Shown one piece after another: positions 18,470-26,791 of a stretch of DNA of 64,000 nt. The notes under the pieces were generated by a model. It searched no databases. It had not been told where the DNA came from and saw nothing but the letters and a program-made list of their open reading frames with translations. The translations under genes and the position numbers were made by a program. The first letter of the stretch is position 1; each line of letters starts with the position of its first letter. Source of the stretch: JAGXQV01 sp041674485 (lineage in GTDB: Bacteria; Pseudomonadota; Gammaproteobacteria; Burkholderiales; Sulfuricellaceae). Location of the stretch: assembly GCA_041674485.1 (NCBI GenBank), contig JBAYVP010000002.1:14175-78174 (forward strand), read 5' to 3'.

Positions 18470-18577
18470 TTATAAGACAAAGTAATACAAGATCAGGCAA
18501 CTGAAGATGACATTTATCATCATCCCGGAAAAAATAAGCCCGTCAGCAAGATATTTTTTGTTCAGGTATTTTTTCAT
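18470..18577 (-). CDS. 35-residue single-helix membrane peptide
   Basis: ATG at 18577 and stop at 18470 give a peptide starting MKKYLNKKYLADG followed by a hydrophobic helix of about 20 residues to the C-terminus. It lies 21 bases after the stop of a cytochrome c gene, same strand. The ribosome-binding site is weak (AGAGG about 14 bases away), so the call is moderate. With the 38- and 63-residue proteins it makes three tiny membrane proteins next to the bd-like gene. Confidence 0.5.
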   Translation of the reverse strand: MKKYLNKKYLADGLIFSGMMINVIFSCLILYYFVL

Positions 18578-18598
18578 TCAGGCCACGCGTCCTCTATC

Positions 18599-18949
18599 CT
18601 ATTTGGCCAGTTTGCGGATATAGGCCAGCAGCCCGTCCACATCCGCTGCACTGAGAGTAGCTCCCCAAGGCGGCATCAAAGGCGACTTACTGATGGCGGG
18701 GCCGCCATCCCTGATGACCGTCTTGATATCTTCATCGGTACGCTTGGCCATATCTTCCTTGTTGGTGAAATTACGCGGATCGGTGGCAAAATCCTTGGTG
18801 ACGTTAACACCCTTGCCATCTCCTGCGGTTCCGTGGCACTGGGCGCAATAAAAATCAAATATCTCTTTTGTATCTGCTGCTTGCGCTGAGCCTGCTGCAC
18901 CCATAACCAAGCCAAACACCGTAGCTGCTACTATTACAAATCTCGACAT
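18599..18949 (-). CDS. Small periplasmic cytochrome c
   Basis: 116 residues from an ATG preceded by GGAGGA; the signal peptide ends at AQAA. One haem site CAQCH with HGTAGDGKGV follows, and a LMPPWG segment provides the distal Met. Typical size and layout of cytochrome c551/c552-type carriers. It lies 24 bases downstream of a dihaem cytochrome and upstream of the tiny membrane genes, so it is part of the same operon. Confidence 0.87.
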   Translation of the reverse strand: MSRFVIVAATVFGLVMGAAGSAQAADTKEIFDFYCAQCHGTAGDGKGVNVTKDFATDPRNFTNKEDMAKRTDEDIKTVIRDGGPAISKSPLMPPWGATLSAADVDGLLAYIRKLAK

Positions 18950-18973
18950 GAGTTTATCCTCCATTCGTTCGCA

Positions 18974-19627
18974 TTACTCGAAAGAAGCCACATACGCAGC
19001 TACGTTCTCCAGGTCTTTCGGATTAAGCACGCTGCCAAAGTCCGGCATATCCCGAACCGGTTTGAATGCTTTGATGTTTGCCATATAGGCGTAAATCCAA
19101 TCAGGATTCAAGCGCTTGCTGGCTCCAACCAAGGAAGGTCCGCTCTTCCCACCGCGTACTGCGCCCTTATCCGAGTATTCGTGACATCCGCTACATGGCA
19201 TTTTCTTGGCAAAAATATTCTTGCCCTGCACGTTACTGCCCGCCTTGATCACGCCCGCCTTGACTTCCTTCGAGGTCAGCCCCATCAGGAATTCCGAAAC
19301 TGCAGCCGCATCTCCAGCAGACATCTTGGGATGATCACCCGCGTTCTTGTCGGTGAGCGAGTTATATTTCATCGGGCGAATCGGCTTGGGAGCCTGCAGC
19401 CACGCCGTGAGCCAATCCTTCTGGAATTTACTGCCGGCATAAAATAGTTCCGGCCCCTTCTTTGCCAATTGATCCGCTATCGTTTTTTCTTTCGCTGGAC
19501 CATCGGTGTAATGGCAACTGGCGCAACTCTTCTTAAAAATCGCATCTCCACCAGCCGCGTAGCTGGGCGCTGTCATTGTGACCAGCAAAGCCGCCCCAAG
19601 GGAAACGGTGACTGCGAGCAATCTCAT
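18974..19627 (-). CDS. Periplasmic dihaem cytochrome c, first gene of the bd-like operon
   Basis: 217 residues, ATG with AAGGAG eight bases upstream. The signal peptide ends near APSYAA. Two haem domains: CASCH near the N-terminus and CSGCH in the second half, with Met candidates in IRPMKY and VRDMPDFG. It is the most upstream gene of the minus-strand run ending near 12.9 kb (or 12.4 kb). The 307-base gap above it (19628-19934) should contain the promoter, but I see no convincing motif there, only AT-rich sequence. Confidence 0.85.
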   Translation of the reverse strand: MRLLAVTVSLGAALLVTMTAPSYAAGGDAIFKKSCASCHYTDGPAKEKTIADQLAKKGPELFYAGSKFQKDWLTAWLQAPKPIRPMKYNSLTDKNAGDHPKMSAGDAAAVSEFLMGLTSKEVKAGVIKAGSNVQGKNIFAKKMPCSGCHEYSDKGAVRGGKSGPSLVGASKRLNPDWIYAYMANIKAFKPVRDMPDFGSVLNPKDLENVAAYVASFE

Positions 19628-19934
19628 GTCATAACTCCTTTCGATTTTTTACTTCTGTGGATTTGAAAATAAAGGCGAACTGATACGCGTTATTATTATT
19701 TTGTTTTTTATTATTTTTAAGTACAAGCCAGCAACAGCCTGCACGGTACAACTCATACACCACACCAGATGGCTTGGTATCGCATACGGCTACCCATGCA
19801 GCTTTATAGCTCCTTATTGGATGGCGGGCGAAATATAGCACACCAACTTTTGTTGTCAACGCCAAAATAATCCAAGCAATTAACTCAAGTATTAAGTTAT
19901 TGAGATTAGAGCCGCTCCAAGAGATATAGAGCAA

Positions 19935-21362
19935 TCAATCGATGATCTTGACGCGTTGCCCCGCCTGCAGTTCGCCGCCCGGGTATTGCGCGTTGATCAG
20001 GCGCAGGTAGCTTTCCGCCGACTTGCCGAGCGGCGAGTTTTGCGCGAGCCTGGCGTAGGTATCGCCCTGCCGCGCAGTGATGATGCGGATGCCGAGCGGC
20101 TTGACCAGCTTGCGTTCGGCTGCGGTAATTGCATGGAAGCTGCGCACCGTATCAAAAATTTGATTGCGGTGCGCATTCAGGCCGCCGCGCGCCTTGGCCT
20201 GCGCTTGCAGGATGTAGGCGCTTTTATTGTGGTAGATCACACCGCCCATCACGTTAGGCAATTCGAAAGTCGCGGCGGGCAGGCCGTCGAGATCGAGGCG
20301 CTGAATATTCGCGCTTGAACCGACCAGACGGCGCGCGTATTCAACCGGGGTGCCGCGCGGTTTCTGATCCATTTTCATTTGCAGCATGGCCTCGCCGCCG
20401 GGGCTGACGGCAACCAGCGCTTCGGGTTGGTTATGCACCTGCCAGGTTTCCGGGAGTTGCAGCGCAATGCCCAGCTCTCCGTGGTAAAAACGGTTGTTGC
20501 GCACCACACCCTGATCGGTATTATCGTTGAACACCAAGCCGTCGATGGCAGCGAGAAATTCGCTGCGGCCTTCAAATGGCGAGGCGGGCGCCAGCTTGTC
20601 CGCCTCACCGACCACCTGCTTCAGGCGCGTGTCGTTGTCCGGATGCGTGGAGAACAGGCCGGAGTAGCGACGCGGCTCGCGCCCTTCCTGCTTGGCCAGC
20701 TCCGCATCCTTCAATTCCTGGTTTTTCAATACCCCGAGAACCTTGATAATGGCTTGCGGGTCGTAATCGGAACGCGCCAGATATTGCGCGCCCAAACGGT
20801 CGGCTTCGAGCTCGTGTTCGCGCCCGTAGCCGGACAGCAACGCGCCACCGAGAATGTTGGCCAAGTTTTGCCCGGCATTGGAGCCCAGTTCAGGCACGAA
20901 GATCGAAGCGACCGCCAGCCCGATATTCGCGGCTTGTGCGGCGCTTTGCTGGCGCACGCCGTGGCGTGACGTGACGTGGCCGATTTCATGCCCCACCACG
21001 GCAGCCAGTTCCGCCTCGCTATTGAGATAGGCCATGATGCCGCGCGTGACATAGACATAGCCGCCGGGCAGCGCGAAGGCATTAATTTCGGGAGAATCCA
21101 GTACGGCAAAGTGATATTGCAGGTTGGGGCGATGACTATTTTTTGCGAGCTTCTGGCCGACGCGGTTGACGTAATCCTGCAACACCTTTGATTCGTAAAC
21201 CTGGTATTGCTTGCCGATCACCTCCTCGTTGTATTGGCGTCCGAGGGCGATTTCCTGGCTTTCCGACATCATCACAAAATCGCTTTGTCCGGTCACCGGA
21301 TTCGGCGCGCAGCCGGCCAGCGGCAAAATGGCCAAGACAAGGGCAATAGTCAAAAGTCGCAT
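19935..21362 (-). CDS. M48 family zinc metalloprotease lipoprotein
   Basis: 475 residues, ATG preceded by AGGAG. The lipobox LAGC puts the lipidated Cys at 18. The zinc motif H125EIGH129 and downstream Glu region (HELEADRLGAQYLARS) are those of BepA/YfgC-like M48 peptidases, which act in the periplasm on misfolded outer-membrane proteins. The C-terminal 60 residues look like a LysM/SH3-like module (RQGDTYARLAQ...). Not obviously linked to the cytochrome operon below it. Confidence 0.88.
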   Translation of the reverse strand: MRLLTIALVLAILPLAGCAPNPVTGQSDFVMMSESQEIALGRQYNEEVIGKQYQVYESKVLQDYVNRVGQKLAKNSHRPNLQYHFAVLDSPEINAFALPGGYVYVTRGIMAYLNSEAELAAVVGHEIGHVTSRHGVRQQSAAQAANIGLAVASIFVPELGSNAGQNLANILGGALLSGYGREHELEADRLGAQYLARSDYDPQAIIKVLGVLKNQELKDAELAKQEGREPRRYSGLFSTHPDNDTRLKQVVGEADKLAPASPFEGRSEFLAAIDGLVFNDNTDQGVVRNNRFYHGELGIALQLPETWQVHNQPEALVAVSPGGEAMLQMKMDQKPRGTPVEYARRLVGSSANIQRLDLDGLPAATFELPNVMGGVIYHNKSAYILQAQAKARGGLNAHRNQIFDTVRSFHAITAAERKLVKPLGIRIITARQGDTYARLAQNSPLGKSAESYLRLINAQYPGGELQAGQRVKIID

Positions 21363-21415
21363 GTCAGCTCCTGTTCGATATTGTAGTATCGGATGGCATT
21401 GTCGCCGATCCAAAT

Positions 21416-21442
21416 AAAAAAGGCAGCAAAGCTGCCTTTTTT
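21416..21442. terminator. Bidirectional rho-independent terminator
   Basis: GGCAGC (21422-21427), loop AAA, GCTGCC (21431-21436), flanked by A-runs on the left and T-runs on the right. It lies just past the rpmE stop and can terminate rpmE on the minus strand. Confidence 0.85.
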
Positions 21443-21464
21443 ATTAAACAGTTGCGCAAGTTTT

Positions 21465-21680
21465 CTACGCAGCAGCTTTGGTGCCATATTTCTGGCGGAA
21501 TTTATCGATACGACCAGCGGTATCGACGATCTTCTGTGTACCGGTATAGAACGGGTGACATTCGGAGCAAACTTCGACCTTCAGTTCCGGCTTGCTCATA
21601 ACTGACTTAGTCTTGAAGCTGTTGCCGCAACTGCACGTCACGGTGATTTCCTGGTAATTCGGGTGAATATCTGCTTTCAT
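21465..21680 (-). CDS. rpmE: 50S ribosomal protein L31, zinc-containing form
   Basis: 71 residues of the L31 family with the zinc-binding cysteines C16-x-C18 and C38xxC41 (CSCG and CSEC), then HPFYTGTQK. The start has an AAGGAAA site. Normal length for the zinc (C+) form. A terminator follows directly. Confidence 0.95.
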   Translation of the reverse strand: MKADIHPNYQEITVTCSCGNSFKTKSVMSKPELKVEVCSECHPFYTGTQKIVDTAGRIDKFRQKYGTKAAA

Positions 21681-21895
21681 TTTTTTCCTTGCGATGTATC
21701 GGTGCGGCGGGTGTACGCACTCACGGGGCGCGCATTATCCATAAAAAGATGGGGAGGCGCAAATTTTTATAGACACGCCCGGGTTGCAGGGATTGCATCG
21801 GTATTGCCAGGCGCTGGTCGTGACGGCTCGTATCACATAAACTCCGCATATTGATTGGCTTCAAGCCGGATCAGCCAGAACATGGAACAAATATT

Positions 21896-23149
21896 ATGCA
21901 TAGACTGAGCCGCAATGATTACCGGACGCTGGTGTTAGCCGCGCTGGGTGGTGCGCTGGAGTTTTACGACTTCATCATTTTCGTGTTCTTCGCGGTAGTG
22001 ATCGGGCAGCTATTCTTTCCGCCCGACATGCCGGACTGGCTGCGCCAGTTGCAGACTTTCGGTATTTTTGCAGCAGGTTATTTGGCGCGGCCGCTGGGCG
22101 GCATCGTGATGGCGCACTTCGGCGATATGCTGGGTCGCAAGCGCATGTTCATGTTGAGTATTTTCCTGATGTCCGTGCCGACGCTGGCGATCGGCCTGCT
22201 GCCGACCTATGCCGTCATCGGCATCTGGGCACCGCTGCTGCTGCTCGCCCTGCGCGTGCTGCAAGGGGCGGCGATTGGCGGGGAAGTGCCAGGTGCCTGG
22301 GTATTCGTCTCCGAACATGTGCCGCCGCGCCATGTCGGCTTTGCCTGCGGCACGCTGACCGCCGGGCTGACCGGCGGAATCCTGCTCGGCTCGCTGGTGG
22401 CGACCGCAGTCAACAAGCTGTATGCGCCCGCCGAATTGCTCGCGGAAGGCTGGCGCGTGCCATTCATTATCGGCGGTGTCTTTGGCTTGCTGTCTGTCTG
22501 GCTGCGCCAGTGGCTGCATGAAACACCGGTATTCAAGGAGATGCAGGCGCGCCAGGCGCTGGCAGACGAATTGCCGCTGAAAACGGTATTGCGCGAACAC
22601 CGCCCCGCCGTGATCCTGACCATGCTGATGACCTGGCTGCTGTCCGCAGCGGTGGTGGTGATGATATTGATGACCCCGACGCTGGTGCAAAAACTCTATG
22701 GAATTTCAGCCGCCACCGCCTTGCAGGCGAACAGCATCGCGACCTTGTTCCTGAGTTTGGGCTGCGTGGCCTTCGGTGCGCTGGCTGACCGTTACGGCGC
22801 GGGGCGGGTACTGATGGCCGGCTGCACGATGTTGGGCGCCACTTCGGCGCTGTTCTACCAGCAGATATCGGTCGCGCCGCAGAACATCAATGGAATGTAT
22901 GCCCTGTGCGGTTTTTTTGTCGGCGTGATCGGCGTGGTGCCAAGCGTCGCAGTCAAGGCTTTTCCCCCGGTGGTGCGCTTTTCCGGATTGTCATTTTCCT
23001 ACAATGTGGCCTATGCGGTGTTCGGCGGGCTCACTCCGGTGATAGTGAGCCTGATGCTGCCGCTCGATCCTTTGGCGCCGGCGCATTACGTGGTAGCGTT
23101 GAGTGCAATGGGCGTGATGATCGGGATGCATTTGTGGCGGCGCGGGTAA
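21896..23149 (+). CDS. MFS transporter of the metabolite:H+ symporter type
   Basis: 417 residues with about 12 membrane helices. LGGALEFYDFIIFVFFA at the start and the RPLGGIVMAHFGDMLGRKRMF loop are typical of the ProP/ShiA-like metabolite:proton symporter family. Start taken at the ATG directly before HRLSRNDYRTL. Substrate cannot be told. It stands alone between rpmE and the maturation cluster. Confidence 0.85.
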   Translation: MHRLSRNDYRTLVLAALGGALEFYDFIIFVFFAVVIGQLFFPPDMPDWLRQLQTFGIFAAGYLARPLGGIVMAHFGDMLGRKRMFMLSIFLMSVPTLAIGLLPTYAVIGIWAPLLLLALRVLQGAAIGGEVPGAWVFVSEHVPPRHVGFACGTLTAGLTGGILLGSLVATAVNKLYAPAELLAEGWRVPFIIGGVFGLLSVWLRQWLHETPVFKEMQARQALADELPLKTVLREHRPAVILTMLMTWLLSAAVVVMILMTPTLVQKLYGISAATALQANSIATLFLSLGCVAFGALADRYGAGRVLMAGCTMLGATSALFYQQISVAPQNINGMYALCGFFVGVIGVVPSVAVKAFPPVVRFSGLSFSYNVAYAVFGGLTPVIVSLMLPLDPLAPAHYVVALSAMGVMIGMHLWRRG

Positions 23150-23317
23150 CGTGCTGTCGGCATCGACACGAGATGCGCATATCGCCATCCACGTCAAAAT
23201 ACAGCTCCCGTTAAGGCTATAATGCATCCCGCGAGGATGGAGCAAGCAACCCATACCCATGGTCATTTCGATGACGGCAGCAAACGCACCGAATTCAAGC
23301 TACAGGATCACCCACAC

Positions 23318-24154
23318 ATGAACACGGCAAGATACCTTAAAATTTTCACCCTTATTCCTATTCTCGCGATCCTCAACTCAGGTTGCGGCGGTGAGGGCGG
23401 GAATACGCTGAAATCTGGCGCGCCTACGGAAAACCTGTCGATAGGCCGCATGAAAGTGGCCATCATGCCGGAGTATGACGACCCGAGCGTACTGGCCATT
23501 TATGACGGCAAATTTGAAGAGGTTCCAACTTATCCCATCAAGACCAGTTTCCTCATCCCCAAGGGCTCGGTCATCAGCGACGCTTGCAGCCTATCGCATG
23601 AAGGGCAGCATTTTTGCCAGCTCTACCGGACAATCAACCGGGGCGACCACGACGAGGTAAGCCTGCTGCTGCCCTATCCAAATTTTTATCTCAGCTTCCA
23701 TACGCCACGGCTGGACATCGAAACAGAGAAAAAGGATTTGACCTATTTGATCAAGTCCAATCACCCGGTTAAAACCCTGGAAGTTGATATTCAGCAACCC
23801 TTGCGCAGCACTGATTTCAACGTAACGCCGCCGGGCAATGCTACCCACTCGGGAAAAAGCGACGCGATCAGCGTCATTAAAGGGTTCAACCATTTCGTCT
23901 ACAAGTTTGAAGGCATTGCCCAAGGCCAGGAAAACGCATTTAAAATCGCCTACCTGAAGAGCGACCCCAATCCATCGGTCGATATCAAGTACACCGCCAT
24001 GCGCACCCCGCAGACGCAGAGCGCACCTTATGAAGCCCAGAGGAGTATTAAAACGATCATCTACGCGTTCTTCGGGGCGGGCGTGTTGTGCATTGCGGCG
24101 GTAGCTTTCTGGTTCATCCGTTCGCGCAATAAAAAGCGAGGCAAGTCAATATGA
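23318..24154 (+). CDS. Lipoprotein with C-terminal membrane helix, unknown function
   Basis: 278 residues. The ATG at 23318 leads into a lipoprotein signal with lipid Cys in LNSGC. The body is predicted beta-rich, with two cysteines (ISDAC, QHFC). A C-terminal helix (about 244-265) is followed by a strongly basic tail (RSRNKKRGK). Its stop overlaps the start of the CcmH-like gene (ATGA), so it belongs to the maturation cluster. No family recognised. Confidence 0.65.
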   Translation: MNTARYLKIFTLIPILAILNSGCGGEGGNTLKSGAPTENLSIGRMKVAIMPEYDDPSVLAIYDGKFEEVPTYPIKTSFLIPKGSVISDACSLSHEGQHFCQLYRTINRGDHDEVSLLLPYPNFYLSFHTPRLDIETEKKDLTYLIKSNHPVKTLEVDIQQPLRSTDFNVTPPGNATHSGKSDAISVIKGFNHFVYKFEGIAQGQENAFKIAYLKSDPNPSVDIKYTAMRTPQTQSAPYEAQRSIKTIIYAFFGAGVLCIAAVAFWFIRSRNKKRGKSI

Positions 24155-24597
24155 ATACGCGACTTAACCTGCGCCAGATATTTCTGCCCTTTTGTTTATG
24201 CATGGCAGTCGCTTATGCCGCCGCGCCCTCCAGCGCCTTTGCGCTGACCATCAACGAAGTAGTCAAGGATCTCGCCTGCCCCTGCGAATGCCCGCTAGTC
24301 TTGGAGGACTGCAACATGACCTGCGGCTTGGAGTGGAAGAATGAAGTGGGCGAAATGATCAGCAAGGGCATGAACAAGCAGCAGATCATGGATTATTTCA
24401 TCGGTAAATATGGTGACGATGCCCGCATTACCCCCTCGCAGCGAATTCAGGGCAAGGTTTACCAATACACGCGAAGCTTTGACACTTCGGATTGGGTATT
24501 GCTGTGGGCCGGGTTGATTACATGGATATTACTGATGTTTTTTGGCATCTACATCGGCGTTAAGAAGTTGTTTTTTAATAAACCTGCAAAAGAGTAA
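24151..24597 (+). CDS. CcmH/NrfF-like cytochrome c maturation protein
   Basis: 148 residues with signal peptide, a CcmH-type domain and one C-terminal membrane helix (about 116-137). The usual LRCxxCQ active-site motif is replaced by a five-cysteine CPCECPLVLEDCNMTC segment. CcmH proteins keep the apocytochrome CXXCH thiols reduced for haem attachment. The variant motif is known to me from deep-branching CcmH-like proteins but its chemistry is not. It overlaps the preceding lipoprotein gene by 4 bases. Confidence 0.8.
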   Translation: MNTRLNLRQIFLPFCLCMAVAYAAAPSSAFALTINEVVKDLACPCECPLVLEDCNMTCGLEWKNEVGEMISKGMNKQQIMDYFIGKYGDDARITPSQRIQGKVYQYTRSFDTSDWVLLWAGLITWILLMFFGIYIGVKKLFFNKPAKE

Positions 24598-24650
24598 CTT
24601 TCTGCTCAGCCTGCCAATCAATTCATTTGTAGCCAATGACAAGTTAAATC

Positions 24651-24847
24651 GTAACTACTCAGATCGAAGTAGTATGCTCGAAAATAGCCACAACGCCAGT
24701 CCCTTCCCCATGTAAGGGGGAAGGTTAGGATGGGGGTGGGAGGGTGGAATCATCGCAAAGTGTCTTTGATACCCCACCTTTCTACCCCCATCCCTGCCTT
24801 CCCCCTGCAAGGGGGAAGGAGAAAAGCGGCAGCACCTGAGTAGTTGC
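24651..24847. repeat. Copy B of the dispersed GTAACTACTCAG-bounded element (long form)
   Basis: 197 bases between GTAACTACTCAG (24651-24662) and CTGAGTAGTTGC (24836-24847). It contains two G/C-rich hairpins built from CCTTCCCCC/GGGGGAAGG arms. It shares its core with the copy at 37.3 kb, in opposite orientation, and fills most of the gap between the CcmH-like gene and the CX3CH cytochrome gene. Confidence 0.75.
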
Positions 24848-24923
24848 CAGAATTTCCATAAAACAAAGGCCATGCCGTTACCGGGAAAGCGTCCCCGTCT
24901 TCGGTCGGCATGCAAAGTGAAAC

Positions 24924-25766
24924 ATGAAATCATCAGCAAAGTCCTTACTTATCAGCCTTGCCGTATTTTTGTTGCTATGCGTAGCCGCACTTTTTGCCGT
25001 ATTCCTGTACCTGACCGAACAAGGCCCGGGCGACGCGATCCATGGGCTCAATAACGCGGCAAGACTGACTATGTACAAGTACGGCATGGTCGATAAATTG
25101 TCTTCCGGCGAAATCAAACGCCTCTATCTGGATACCTGCACCCGGAAATGCCACGGCAAAGATGTCATCGAAAAAAAACCTAGAACCGCAGCGGAATGGG
25201 AAGCGGTGATGACGCGCATGAAGGCATCTGACCGGGCGGGAATCACGGATCGCCATGCCGAGACCATCACACGTTATCTGCAAAGCAATTATTTGAGCAA
25301 TGTGCCCACGGTGCTTCCCGAGAAGATCATGAAGTTCGTCAAACTCCACTTATGGAGAAGCGATTTCGGAGAAAGCGACCTGTTTCTGGATTTGATTTAT
25401 ATACCCCAGGAACACCGTAAACTGTTGCCCTATCTGGGGGTACGCAGCGCGCCGACAGATAGGCAAGCCGCTTTTTTTGTCGTTTATGTCAATACTCACC
25501 AAGGATCGGTTCCTCCGTGGGATTTTTCGCAACTGGTGACGCTGCACGTCAATAACGGCTCCGGGCAAAGCGCAAACGCCTGGAAAGTGCTTTATGAGGA
25601 CGGCCAGCGCCACCATAATCAAGGGGTTCTCGTTTTTCCCAATATTGACACCGACCAAGCGACTGACATGGAAATTAAAATGCGCCTGCCGGGACTGGGA
25701 ATGAGAACTTTCCAATGGAAACTGCCCATACCCGCTTTATCTGAAGGAGACCCTGTTGAACACTAA
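24924..25766 (+). CDS. Membrane-anchored protein with CX3CH haem-type motif
   Basis: 280 residues. An N-terminal helix (about 8-30) is followed by C72TRKC76H77, a haem c-like motif with three rather than two residues between the cysteines. The next 50 residues (TAAEWEAVMTRM) are like those of small cytochromes c. A C-terminal half (about 130-280) is beta-rich and not recognised. The gene overlaps the TTG start of the TlpA-like gene by 11 bases and follows a CcmH-like gene, so it may be a substrate or part of this maturation cluster. CX3CH haem attachment is known in a few proteins such as NaxL of anammox bacteria; that this one binds haem is inference. Confidence 0.7.
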   Translation: MKSSAKSLLISLAVFLLLCVAALFAVFLYLTEQGPGDAIHGLNNAARLTMYKYGMVDKLSSGEIKRLYLDTCTRKCHGKDVIEKKPRTAAEWEAVMTRMKASDRAGITDRHAETITRYLQSNYLSNVPTVLPEKIMKFVKLHLWRSDFGESDLFLDLIYIPQEHRKLLPYLGVRSAPTDRQAAFFVVYVNTHQGSVPPWDFSQLVTLHVNNGSGQSANAWKVLYEDGQRHHNQGVLVFPNIDTDQATDMEIKMRLPGLGMRTFQWKLPIPALSEGDPVEH

Positions 25767-26301
25767 AACCTACAAACTGCTCATTATTCTCGCCGGCGCC
25801 GGTTTGGTGCTTGCCATTGCCGTTGCCGCTGCCCTGATTACGCGGGGAAATTCAGAAAATGCGCTTCCGTCACAATCCGCCCCTGCCGATAAAAAGGAAC
25901 AAGCCCCCAATTTTACGCTCGCGCTCCTTGAAGGAAAAAGCTTTCAGTTCAGCGCATACAAAGGGAAGCCCGTCCTGATCAATTTCTTTGCATCCTGGTG
26001 TTTGCCATGCAGGGAAGAAATGCCTGTCCTGGTAAAAATTGCCCGTGAATATGGACCCAAAGGCGTGGTGTTTCTGGGAATCGCCGTCGACGATACCGAG
26101 GAGAAGATGAAGGATTTCATAGTAAAATATGAGGTCAATTTTCCGGTAGGTCTGGATAAAACGTCAGAGGTTCAAAAATCCTTTGGCTTGTATGGTATAC
26201 CCACCACTTACTTCATAGACAAGCAAGGCGTTATCAACTACTTCCACTCCGGTGCCGTAACAGAGGAATTGCTGAAACATGAACTGGATAAGCTGCTTTA
26301 A
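25756..26301 (+). CDS. TlpA/ResA-like thiol-disulfide reductase
   Basis: 181 residues from a TTG start with AAGGAG seven bases upstream. An N-terminal helix anchors a thioredoxin-fold domain with the active site WCLPC and cis-Pro segment GIPTTYFID. TlpA/ResA proteins reduce disulfides of apocytochromes c or of CuA and SCO cysteines in the periplasm. It overlaps genes on both sides, so it is co-translated with the CX3CH protein and the next redoxin. Confidence 0.88.
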   Translation: MNTKTYKLLIILAGAGLVLAIAVAAALITRGNSENALPSQSAPADKKEQAPNFTLALLEGKSFQFSAYKGKPVLINFFASWCLPCREEMPVLVKIAREYGPKGVVFLGIAVDDTEEKMKDFIVKYEVNFPVGLDKTSEVQKSFGLYGIPTTYFIDKQGVINYFHSGAVTEELLKHELDKLL

Positions 26302-26791
26302 AAATCTCTGCGCTGCTTTTTTCAGTCTGGCCTTGCTCTCCGGTTGCGGTGAGGAAAGCAAGCCGCTGCTGCAGGTTGGCGCAAAAGCCGTGCCCTTCAC
26401 CCTCGAACTGATCGGCGGCAAGCAAAGCCAACTGGAGCAATATGCCGGAAAAGGGCTGGTTATCACCTTCATGTCCTCCTGGTGTCCCTGCTCCAACCAA
26501 TCCATGCCGTTCATGAAACAGGCCTACGCGAAACACAATAACGGCGAGATAGCATTTTTGATGATCGGCGTTCAGGATTCCCGGTCAAAATTTGAAAAAT
26601 TTGTCGAGAAATGGCAAGTGCCCTTCCCAGCCGGTTATGACAAGGGCGACAAAATTGCCAATGACTATGGCGTGAGCTCGCCGCCGACCACTTTTTTTAT
26701 CGACAAAAACGGCATTGTGAAACGCGCTTTTTATGGAAACATCGCGGAGAAACCGCAAGAATTCCAGCGATGGGTTGAGGAGATCATTTAA
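26279..26791 (+). CDS. Redoxin-family lipoprotein with CXC active site
   Basis: 170 residues with lipobox LLSGC. A thioredoxin fold follows, with SSWCPCSNQSMPF at the active-site position: the cysteines are separated by one residue (CPC) instead of two. The cis-Pro segment SSPPTTFFID is intact. It overlaps the previous gene by 23 bases and the CcdA gene by one (TAATG). Probably a specialised thiol or copper-handling partner of CcdA and SCO; the exact role is unknown. Confidence 0.8.
   Translation: MNWISCFKNLCAAFFSLALLSGCGEESKPLLQVGAKAVPFTLELIGGKQSQLEQYAGKGLVITFMSSWCPCSNQSMPFMKQAYAKHNNGEIAFLMIGVQDSRSKFEKFVEKWQVPFPAGYDKGDKIANDYGVSSPPTTFFIDKNGIVKRAFYGNIAEKPQEFQRWVEEII

Noticed and set aside
19629..19934. 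A 101-codon minus-strand frame upstream of the first cytochrome gene
   Set aside because: AT-rich, no recognisable motif or ribosome-binding site; more likely promoter region.
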